This document shows, in pieces, positions 1-4,067 of a DNA stretch of 5,325 bases; the stretch's first letter is position 1; the number at the start of each line of letters is the position of its first letter. A program made the position numbers and the translations under genes. The stretch covers positions 1-5,325 of the forward strand of contig JAQVIB010000150.1 of NCBI GenBank assembly GCA_028695945.1, given 5' to 3'. The stretch is from Lachnospiraceae bacterium (lineage in GTDB: Bacteria > Bacillota > Clostridia > Lachnospirales > Anaerotignaceae). Below the pieces are notes generated by a model. The model was not told the DNA's origin and did no database searches. It saw only the letters and a program-made list of their open reading frames with translations.

Positions 1-701
1 AAGCAGAATTAGTTACTTTTTACGAAAATGGAGCAATCCATAGGCTGTTTCCTTTGTTTGGTCAAATAAGCGGTTTTTGGTCTGAAGAGGAAGAAAAAAA
101 ATTAGCAAAAAACATTATAATTGATACACCTATGGTGCATGTGGAAAATAAAATTTCGTGTATTTGCTTTTACATTAGCGGAGGAATAAAAAGCGTTTCC
201 TTATACAGCGGTGAAACAGTAACGGTAGTTAACAATGAAGTGGAGTATAAAGCCAGAATAGGAATTTCATTTTATGAAAGTGGGCAGATAAAGTCCTTAG
301 AGCCGTCAATTCATAATGTAGTGAAAACACCAATAGGAGTTATTTTTGCATATAATAACGACCCTATGGGGATACATGGTGACGATAATTCCTTAAAATT
401 TAATGAGGACGGAAGCATCAAAAAAGTAGTAACAGTTGCTTCCTACATAGAAATTAAGGATAAAAACGGAAAAATAACAGAAGTAAAAGCCATGAAAAAA
501 CCTAGTATGCTTGAACTTGATAAGTATGTAATAGTGCCTATTTCAATAGAATTTTGTGAAGAAAAAATAGAAGTAACCGACAGCGATAAATGTAAAAAAT
601 GTTATGCTTATGCGGATTATAATATTTCCTCTGCTTATAATGAAGGGTATCAATTTGAAAATACGTGTACAGATTGTTCCGCTTGCAGTGGGTGCAGTTA
701 A
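1..701 (+). CDS. Partial MORN-like repeat protein with Cys-rich C-terminus (5' end outside window)
   Basis: The frame is open to the left edge (first full codon at 3), so the gene begins upstream. A TTG at 54 is not a convincing start because recognisable repeat sequence precedes it. The visible 232 residues contain four imperfect units of the form F-Y-E-x-G-x-I-K-S-L, at about residues 6-15 (FYENGAIHRL), 56-65 (FYISGGIKSV), 90-99 (FYESGQIKSL) and 133-142 (FNEDGSIKKV). These resemble the short beta-hairpin units of MORN/YwqK-type repeat proteins. The tail has a CxxC pair (residues 197 and 200), then CxxCxxCxxC (222, 225, 228, 231) ending one residue before the stop, which could bind a metal or Fe-S cluster. 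I see no membrane segment in the visible part. Similar uncharacterised proteins occur in Clostridia, but no function is known to me. The next gene starts 20 nt downstream, suggesting cotranscription. The repeat call is moderately sure; the role is unknown. Confidence 0.75.
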   Translation, partial: AELVTFYENGAIHRLFPLFGQISGFWSEEEEKKLAKNIIIDTPMVHVENKISCICFYISGGIKSVSLYSGETVTVVNNEVEYKARIGISFYESGQIKSLEPSIHNVVKTPIGVIFAYNNDPMGIHGDDNSLKFNEDGSIKKVVTVASYIEIKDKNGKITEVKAMKKPSMLELDKYVIVPISIEFCEEKIEVTDSDKCKKCYAYADYNISSAYNEGYQFENTCTDCSACSGCS

Positions 702-721
702 CGAATTAAACGAGGTGACTT

Positions 722-1117
722 ATGGAAAAATTTATTATAAGATTAGTTATTTCCTCAAAATATCTAAATGAACTTAATGAAAAAGAAATATTTCAAGGGT
801 TAGAAAGCGGTAAGTTCTATGTAGAATTTCCTACTGAATTAGAAGAAAACGAGCCTCTTTCCGACTATATTGTTGCTTGCTGTGAAACAGCTTTAATTAT
901 GAGGAATCCTAAATACGAAATAGAAAATGCAAAGGATTTTAATTGTGAACTAATGAAGCTTGGGCAGTCTGAAAAATCTTTTAACCTGCTTATTAATATT
1001 AGCTACAACAATGACCAGAATGAATTCCACGACATTATGGTGTTTAAAGAAAATAAAGTTGAAAAAATGTTATACGAGTTTGAGCTGATGGGTGACAAAA
1101 CAATGTTTGCCATTTAG
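722..1117 (+). CDS. Hypothetical protein, 131 aa, second gene of a probable two-gene operon
   Basis: I do not recognise this protein. It starts at ATG 722 with a GAGGTG ribosome binding site at 712-717, only 4 nt from the start, and ends with TAG. It is acidic, with an N-terminal hydrophobic-alternating stretch (MEKFIIRLVIS) that looks like a beta strand, not a signal peptide. Two adjacent cysteines sit near residues 57-58. No transmembrane segment or catalytic motif is evident, so a soluble cytoplasmic protein is likely. It lies 20 nt behind the repeat/Cys-tail gene with no promoter between them, and a terminator follows 14 nt after its stop, so the two probably share a transcript. Base composition matches its neighbours. 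A small accessory or immunity-like partner of the upstream protein is possible but is only a guess from position. Confidence 0.75.
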   Translation: MEKFIIRLVISSKYLNELNEKEIFQGLESGKFYVEFPTELEENEPLSDYIVACCETALIMRNPKYEIENAKDFNCELMKLGQSEKSFNLLINISYNNDQNEFHDIMVFKENKVEKMLYEFELMGDKTMFAI

Positions 1118-1130
1118 AAAACACTAACGG

Positions 1131-1159
1131 AAAGCCATGTTGAAAAGCATGGTTTTTTT
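1131..1159 (+). terminator. Intrinsic terminator of the first operon
   Basis: AAGCCATG (1132-1139) pairs with CATGGTTT (1148-1155), including one G-T wobble, around an 8-nt loop. It runs into seven T at 1153-1159. It sits 14 nt after the stop of the 131-aa protein gene and closes the first transcription unit. Confidence 0.8.
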
Positions 1160-1191
1160 ATGTTAAGAAGGAGAATATTTACCTTGTTAAG

Positions 1192-1214
1192 TATTCTTTT
1201 AAGTAAAAAGAATA
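1192..1214. repeat. AT-rich inverted repeat upstream of the DUF5320 promoter
   Basis: TATTCTTTT (1192-1200) and AAAAGAATA (1206-1214) form a perfect 9-bp dyad with a 5-nt centre. It ends 17 bp before the -35 box of the next gene. It could be an upstream regulator site, or simply AT-rich sequence that happens to be symmetric. There is no T-tract after it on the plus strand. Confidence 0.4.
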
Positions 1215-1231
1215 AAAAACCAAAAAAGTTA

Positions 1232-1260
1232 TTGACATATGCCCATAATGGGTTTATTAT
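1232..1260 (+). promoter_or_regulatory. Sigma-A promoter of the DUF5320-like gene
   Basis: A perfect -35 box TTGACA (1232-1237) is separated by 17 bp from a -10 box TATTAT (1255-1260). Transcription would start near 1267, giving a leader of about 65 nt. The promoter lies within an inverted repeat described separately. Confidence 0.8.
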
Positions 1261-1275
1261 AATAATGAGCATATG
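1236..1275. promoter_or_regulatory. Long inverted repeat spanning the DUF5320 promoter, candidate operator
   Basis: The half-site CATATGCCCATAAT (1236-1249) is matched on the other strand by CATATGCTCATTAT (1275 back to 1262), 12 of 14 bases identical. The left half overlaps the end of the -35 box and the spacer. The right half starts just after the -10 box and covers the predicted start site. A smaller dyad CCCAT-A-ATGGG (1242-1252) sits within the spacer. This placement is typical of a repressor or redox-regulator site, but the regulator is unknown. Confidence 0.6.
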
Positions 1276-1330
1276 CTATAAATAGTTCTTAGGTTATATT
1301 ATAGAAGAAAAAGAAAGGAAGTTGAGGTTT

Positions 1331-1645
1331 ATGCCAAGAAGAGATGGAACAGGCCCTATTGGGATGGGAGCGAAAACTGGCAGAGGTGTTGGTTATTGCA
1401 ATACTACACTTGATGTTAATAGCAATCAGGTGGCTAATTATGGTGGAAATAGATGTGGGAATAGAAGAGGCAACAAAGGACAACTCTCGGTTGCAGGACT
1501 TTCAGGATTTTGCAGGAAAAACTTTTTAAAAGGAAAATTTGGAATTGATGAAAAAGCCTTTTTAAGCCAGCAAGAAACATTGTTAGAAAGTCAGTTAAAG
1601 CACGTAAAGGAACGTTTATCAGAAATGTCAAAAGAGACAGAATAA
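1331..1645 (+). CDS. DUF5320-like Gly/Arg-rich small protein with C-terminal coiled coil
   Basis: The product is 104 residues and opens with MPRRDGTGPIGMGAKTGRG, the signature start of the DUF5320 group of small anaerobe proteins. In other genomes these often sit beside NifB/NifX-type dinitrogenase-cofactor proteins and Mrp/NBP35 Fe-S ATPases. That makes a role in metal or Fe-S handling plausible, though no biochemical function is established. ATG 1331 is chosen because the family starts at MPRR; an in-frame TTG at 1322 would add three residues. GAGG (1324-1327) or AAAGGA (1314-1319) serves as ribosome binding site. Residues 1-50 are rich in Gly, Asn and Arg. Cysteines lie at 23, 42 and 61. 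Residues 72-103 form a charged heptad-like helix, a probable coiled coil. None of the usual partner genes is visible, so it appears monocistronic. Family call fairly sure; role unknown. Confidence 0.8.
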   Translation: MPRRDGTGPIGMGAKTGRGVGYCNTTLDVNSNQVANYGGNRCGNRRGNKGQLSVAGLSGFCRKNFLKGKFGIDEKAFLSQQETLLESQLKHVKERLSEMSKETE

Positions 1646-1675
1646 TATTATTTCTATGAAAATAGAGGGGATACA

Positions 1676-1734
1676 TAGCGTTAAAAAAGATTAGAGAAAC
1701 GCAGATTTAATGTTATCAAAAAATCTTGTCGCTA
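1676..1734 (+). other. Weak hairpin region after the DUF5320-like gene
   Basis: The 220-nt gap 1646-1865 holds no convincing gene. TAGCG (1676-1680) pairs with CGCTA (1730-1734), and inside it AAGATT (1687-1692) pairs with AATCTT (1722-1727), with an asymmetric internal loop. A T-rich stretch (CTTTTT, 1746-1751) follows some 12 nt later. It may be an imperfect terminator for the upstream gene, or chance folding of AT-rich DNA. Confidence 0.25.
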
Positions 1735-1810
1735 AATCTAAATTTCTTTTTCCATATTTGAATTAATCAGCGTTTACTTAGAAAATTTATTTAGTGGGTT
1801 AATAAAAAAT

Positions 1811-1840
1811 TTAGTTGGTAATTTATAAAATACTAACTGA
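1811..1840. promoter_or_regulatory. Dyad with -10-like centre upstream of the flavin reductase gene
   Basis: TTAGTTGGTA (1811-1820) and TACTAACTGA (1831-1840) are inverted copies over 10 bp, with two wobble positions. The AT-rich centre contains TATAAA (1824-1829), a possible -10 box, but I find no good -35 box at the right distance. It ends 12 nt before the AGGAGG ribosome binding site. It could be an operator on a weak or activated promoter, or a 5'-UTR hairpin. Confidence 0.35.
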
Positions 1841-1865
1841 AAAAAATAAAAAAGGAGGAAATGTT

Positions 1866-2357
1866 ATGCGAAATAAAGAAGCAAATAAGAAGGGTGCGTT
1901 ACAGCCTTCACCAAAAGTTTTGGTTTCATGCCGAGGTTTAGATGGAGAGGACAATGCGTTAGTGGTTGGTTATTGTGGTAATTGCAGCTATGCACCGCCT
2001 ATGGTTATGGTTGGAATTGTACCTACAAGATACTCTTACAAGATGATTAAGGAATCAGGGTGTTTTGTTGTAAACCTTGCGGATAAAAATTATCAGAAAA
2101 CCTTCGATTACTTAGGAAAAGTAAGTAAGAGGGATGCTGACAAATTAAAAGAAATGAATGTTAAAGTTGAAGATGGCAAAGTTGTAAATGCACCTATTTT
2201 AGCGGACTGCCCAGTTAATATAGAATGCACAGTTGTGGACTCAATTGTTACTGGTTCACATGAGATGTTTATTGGTAGGGTGGAATATGTACATGCAGAT
2301 GAAACAATGGTTGATGAAAATGGAAATATAGATTTTTCAAAGATTAATTTTATGTAA
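1866..2357 (+). CDS. Flavin reductase family (flavoredoxin-like) protein, C-terminally short
   Basis: This is a flavoredoxin-type FMN-binding split-barrel protein (flavin reductase-like domain). Such proteins bind FMN and transfer electrons in the anaerobe cytoplasm. ATG 1866 follows AGGAGG (1853-1858) by 7 nt; an in-frame extension to 1815 is rejected for lack of a ribosome binding site. The 163-residue product shows PSPKVLVSCRG (14-24), APPMVMVGIVPTRYSYKMIK (43-62) with the FMN-contacting P-x-R-Y-S-Y segment, DYLGKVSKRDADKLKEM (81-97), and GSHEMFIGRVEYVHADE (130-146). Full-length relatives run to roughly 190 residues and end with an N-G-E-Y-[YW]-x-L-G segment. Here the frame stops after NIDFSKINFM, so that last strand is missing. 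Neither other frame restores it, which suggests a deletion or replaced end. A terminator is not visible after it, and the next promoter starts 33 nt downstream. Family call sure; full activity uncertain. Confidence 0.85.
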   Translation: MRNKEANKKGALQPSPKVLVSCRGLDGEDNALVVGYCGNCSYAPPMVMVGIVPTRYSYKMIKESGCFVVNLADKNYQKTFDYLGKVSKRDADKLKEMNVKVEDGKVVNAPILADCPVNIECTVVDSIVTGSHEMFIGRVEYVHADETMVDENGNIDFSKINFM

Positions 2358-2390
2358 CCATTTAGATAAATATGCAAAAAATAAAAATTA

Positions 2391-2419
2391 TTGACTGTGT
2401 AGGCTAACCATGTTATACT
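2391..2419 (+). promoter_or_regulatory. Strong extended -10 promoter for the DUF2798 gene
   Basis: TTGACT (2391-2396) and TATACT (2414-2419) are separated by 17 bp, and TG at 2411-2412 gives an extended -10. Transcription should start near 2426, leaving a leader of almost 100 nt before the ATG at 2523. Confidence 0.8.
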
Positions 2420-2439
2420 ACCATAGTTACAAATATGGT
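2405..2439. promoter_or_regulatory. Two overlapping dyads on the DUF2798 promoter, candidate operator
   Basis: TAACCATG (2405-2412) and CATAGTTA (2422-2429) form an inverted repeat with one mismatch, centred on the -10 box. ACCATA (2420-2425) and TATGGT (2434-2439) form a second, perfect dyad over the start site. A repressor bound here would block RNA polymerase. MarR- or TetR-type proteins bind sites of this size, but none is encoded in the window, and the AraC regulator is not an obvious fit. Confidence 0.5.
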
Positions 2440-2466
2440 GTGATATTGGAAACGTACATTCTTCTG

Positions 2467-2507
2467 AATGATTAACGAACAACACATATTGTTGTTTATT
2501 AATCATT
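2467..2507 (+). promoter_or_regulatory. Long 5'-UTR hairpin abutting the ribosome binding site
   Basis: AATGATTAA (2467-2475) pairs perfectly with TTAATCATT (2499-2507). After a C-A mismatch and a G-U pair, AACAACA (2478-2484) pairs with TGTTGTT (2490-2496) around a 5-nt loop. The stem ends one base before AGGAGG (2509-2514), which stays unpaired. It may stabilise the mRNA 5' end or tune ribosome access. A smaller competing hairpin, CATTC/GAATG (2457-2470), uses part of its left arm. Confidence 0.6.
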
Positions 2508-2522
2508 TAGGAGGATTTTTTT

Positions 2523-2999
2523 ATGCCAAAAACAAAGTTACAGGAATTTATTTTTACAATTTTAATGGTTATTACCATGGTGTACACCATGATTTGCTAC
2601 AACATTGCCCTTAATATTGGTGGGTTATGGAACCATGTATTCTTAGAGGCTTTTCACGAACTAATTTTAATGGGACCCATTGCCTTCATTTTAGATTTTT
2701 TCATAGTGGCCCATATTGCCACAAAAAAAGCTTTTGCAATAGTAGATATGAAAAAAAATCATCCATTTATGCTGGTGCTGGCCATTTCGTCTATCTCTGT
2801 TGCGTTTATGTGCCCTTTAATCAGTTTGGCTGCTACGATTTTGTTTAAAAATGCCGGAAATCAAATTTTTGCAGTGTGGCTTCAAACCACAGTCTTTAAT
2901 TTCCCTATGGCGTTTTTTGCACAGATATTTTTTGTAGGGCCTTTAGTTCGATTTATTTTTGGTAAAATCGTAAAGGTAGGAGTTGTTTCAGCGAATTAA
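2523..2999 (+). CDS. DUF2798 family integral membrane protein
   Basis: The 158-residue product opens with MPKTKLQEFIFTILMVITMVY, characteristic of the DUF2798 family of small bacterial inner-membrane proteins, whose function is unknown. Four hydrophobic segments are visible at about residues 8-30, 46-67, 82-107 and 117-145. The positively charged loop around 68-79 (TKKAFAIVDMKKN) and the C-terminal GKIVKVG suggest which side faces the cytoplasm. The length and four-helix layout look complete. ATG 2523 lies 8 nt after AGGAGG (2509-2514). The gene has its own strong promoter with overlapping dyads and a long leader hairpin, so it is probably tightly regulated and monocistronic. In other bacteria such genes are often under MarR- or TetR-type control, but this is context knowledge and not shown here. 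Family call fairly sure; role unknown. Confidence 0.8.
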   Translation: MPKTKLQEFIFTILMVITMVYTMICYNIALNIGGLWNHVFLEAFHELILMGPIAFILDFFIVAHIATKKAFAIVDMKKNHPFMLVLAISSISVAFMCPLISLAATILFKNAGNQIFAVWLQTTVFNFPMAFFAQIFFVGPLVRFIFGKIVKVGVVSAN

Positions 3000-3006
3000 A
3001 AGAGAA

Positions 3007-3029
3007 ATACTTTGTTATTCACAAAGTAT
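3007..3029. repeat. Perfect 9-bp dyad after the DUF2798 gene, overlapping a -35 box
   Basis: ATACTTTGT (3007-3015) and ACAAAGTAT (3021-3029) are perfect inverted copies with a 5-nt centre. It begins 7 nt after the DUF2798 stop, as a terminator stem would, but no run of T follows. Its right arm overlaps the -35 box at 3018-3023, so it is at least as likely to be an operator for the downstream promoter. Confidence 0.55.
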
Positions 3030-3046
3030 GACTTGTTTGATATAAT
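3018..3046 (+). promoter_or_regulatory. Strong promoter reading into a non-coding region
   Basis: TTCACA (3018-3023, 5/6 match) and a perfect TATAAT (3041-3046) are 17 bp apart, with TG at 3038-3039 forming an extended -10. Start site expected near 3053. A 6-bp dyad ACTTGT (3031-3036) / ACAAGT (3058-3063) flanks the -10 and start site. No open reading frame of useful size follows on this strand. Confidence 0.65.
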
Positions 3047-3052
3047 GGATTT

Positions 3053-3163
3053 GAAGTACAAGTTGATTGTATGAATAAAACAGTCTTTGTAGGATAAAAG
3101 GCAAAGAGAAAAGGGCATGGCAAGGGGGTAAAACTACTTCTTGTTATGCCCATTTTATTTTTT
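3053..3163 (+). ncRNA. Candidate small RNA of about 110 nt between convergent genes
   Basis: The interval runs from the predicted start of the 3018-3046 promoter to the end of a terminator. Three stem-loops can be drawn: GTACAA/TTGTAT (3056-3072), TCTTTGT/GCAAAGA with a 10-nt loop AGGATAAAAG (3084-3107), and the terminator stem (3113-3151). The only ATG-started frames (8 residues at 3071, 3 residues at 3117) lack ribosome binding sites. I matched it to no known riboswitch or RNA family. Its 3' end overlaps the end of the convergent AraC gene and would be antisense to that mRNA's tail. Existence is inferred from promoter plus terminator only. Confidence 0.45.
3113..3163. terminator. Bidirectional intrinsic terminator
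   Basis: GGGCATGGCAAG (3113-3124) pairs with CTTGTTATGCCC (3140-3151), including two G-U pairs, and the stem extends a few pairs further. ATTTTATTTTTT (3152-3163) follows on the plus strand. On the minus strand the same stem is followed by TTTTCTCTTT, so it can also end the AraC transcript. The plus T-tract overlaps the AraC stop codon. Confidence 0.85.
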
Positions 3164-3974
3164 AGCAATTAATTATTTTATTTTCATAAGTGCTATTGGT
3201 AATCATGTTATAGCAAAGCTTTGGCGATATTCCTAAGAAATTCTTAAATTCATGGTTAAAGTGAGATTGGTCAAAATACTGAAAGTCCATTGCCAAAGAG
3301 GTTAGGTTTTTTACTTCCCCTTGTTTCATTCTAAACAATATAGTTTGGAATTTTACAATATCGCAAAATTGCTTTGTGCTCATTCCCAATTCTTCTGAAA
3401 ATATTTTGCTAATATATCTTGAGGAATACTTGGTTATTTCCTCTAAATCCTTTACTTTAATTGAACCTTGTTCTTCTATTATAATATTCTTTGCTGTTTG
3501 AAATAATTTTTGGGAAGTCTCTTTTTTTTGTATTCTATGGGTTATTCGGCTGTACTCCTGGAAAAATTTTAGAATTTTATTGTCAAAACCTTCTGTTTTT
3601 TTCATTGCATTATATAAACTAGCCATACCAGAAACCTGTTGCAGGTCTACACAGTTGTTTGCAATGTCTTTTGCCAAAAATAACGGGCATTCTCCAGGCA
3701 GAAGCCTTGCACCAAAATAGGTTATTCCTTTTTTAGCTTTGAATGTGGTTTTTTTCAAGTAACTTCTAATTACGTATGCGTTCATTTCTTCCGAATTATA
3801 TGCAAAAATAAAATTAACACAGCCATCGGGTATTAAAAAAACCTCTTGTTCATCTTCAATTGTAAACTGAAAAAAATGGGATATTCCGCTTTCAAAAACA
3901 ATGCGTTGGGCAAAAGAAGTTGTTCCCAGTACGAAATAAGGCTGCATAGTTTTTAATACCAATGACTCTTTCAT
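3162..3974 (-). CDS. AraC-family transcriptional regulator
   Basis: The 270-residue product has a C-terminal AraC/XylS double helix-turn-helix. The first helix pair is around 173-203 (VKDLEEITKYSSRYISKIFSEELGM). The second is around 222-251, with the hallmark FDQSHFNHEFKNFLGISPKLC. The N-terminal half is a small sensor domain with IPDGCVNFIF at 48-57, the P-D-G-C-x-[DN]-x-[IV]-F motif common in AraC proteins with a DUF6597-like N-terminal domain. No ligand can be named. ATG 3974 is preferred to an in-frame TTG at 4001 because the purine-rich AGAGGAGAG (3985-3993) lies just upstream of it and would be inside the longer version. The APC permease gene lies directly upstream in the same direction, so it is a likely regulatory target, though this is inference. 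The gene has its own promoter and a terminator-like hairpin in its leader. Confidence 0.9.
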   Translation of the reverse strand: MKESLVLKTMQPYFVLGTTSFAQRIVFESGISHFFQFTIEDEQEVFLIPDGCVNFIFAYNSEEMNAYVIRSYLKKTTFKAKKGITYFGARLLPGECPLFLAKDIANNCVDLQQVSGMASLYNAMKKTEGFDNKILKFFQEYSRITHRIQKKETSQKLFQTAKNIIIEEQGSIKVKDLEEITKYSSRYISKIFSEELGMSTKQFCDIVKFQTILFRMKQGEVKNLTSLAMDFQYFDQSHFNHEFKNFLGISPKLCYNMITNSTYENKIINC

Positions 3975-4036
3975 AAATAAACCACTCTCCTCTGCAAACA
4001 AAAAAATGCAAAGAGGTATTGTTCGCCTCTTTGCAT
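3971..4036 (-). CDS. Possible 21-codon leader ORF overlapping the AraC start
   Basis: An ATG at 4036 opens a 21-codon frame (starting MQRGEQYL) whose TGA overlaps the AraC ATG in an ATGA arrangement (3974-3971), the geometry of translational coupling. Its first codon is the base of the leader hairpin, so a ribosome on it would melt that hairpin. Against it, no Shine-Dalgarno precedes the ATG and the composition is unremarkable. I list it as a possibility only. Confidence 0.2.
   Translation of the reverse strand: MQRGEQYLFAFFCLQRRVVYL
3999..4036 (-). terminator. Leader terminator/attenuator before the AraC gene
   Basis: On the minus strand ATGCAAAGAGG (4036-4026) pairs perfectly with CCTCTTTGCAT (4016-4006) around a 9-nt loop. 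Seven T (4006-4000, the first of which closes the stem) and then GTTT follow. This is a textbook intrinsic terminator. It lies downstream of the araC promoter and just before the ribosome binding site, so it would stop AraC transcripts unless bypassed. It is also the first terminator after the permease gene, so it may simply end that transcript. Confidence 0.8.
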
Positions 4037-4051
4037 AGTGTTATAACATAA

Positions 4052-4067
4052 ATATAATTTATTATAT
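4052..4067. promoter_or_regulatory. Palindrome over the AraC -10 box and start site
   Basis: ATATAAT and ATTATAT (4052-4058 and 4061-4067) are perfect 7-bp inverted arms with a 2-bp centre, covering the -10 box and predicted start. It may be an operator, possibly for autoregulation. In such AT-rich DNA it may also be chance symmetry around TATAAT. Confidence 0.35.

Noticed and set aside
1160..1285. A 41-codon plus-strand frame starting at ATG 1160, with an AAGGAG-like sequence inside it before TTG 1184.
   Set aside because: Its ATG lies at the end of a terminator T-tract without a ribosome binding site, and the frame runs through the DUF5320 promoter and operator-like dyad. It is Lys-rich only because the DNA is A-rich.
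1344..1676. Other frames across the DUF5320-like gene, both strands.
   Set aside because: They overlap a gene with a clear family signature, have no ribosome binding sites and give low-complexity products.
2341..2400. A frameshift explaining the short flavin reductase.
   Set aside because: Reading the other two frames after NIDFSKINFM gives early stops or a sequence unlike the family's C-terminal segment, so a simple single-base shift is not supported.
2391..2419. A MerR-type promoter at the DUF2798 gene because of the dyad between and over the boxes.
   Set aside because: The spacer is the normal 17 bp, not the 19-20 bp typical of MerR-controlled promoters, and the dyad is centred on the -10 box instead of the spacer.
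2108..2506. A 132-residue minus-strand frame across the end of the flavin reductase gene and the next promoter.
   Set aside because: It starts inside the flavin reductase domain, covers a strong promoter and long hairpin on the other strand, and has no recognisable family features.
3053..3163. A known riboswitch (c-di-GMP, preQ1, fluoride, guanidine types) in the candidate small RNA.
   Set aside because: None of the conserved cores I can recall is present, and no downstream plus-strand gene exists for it to control.
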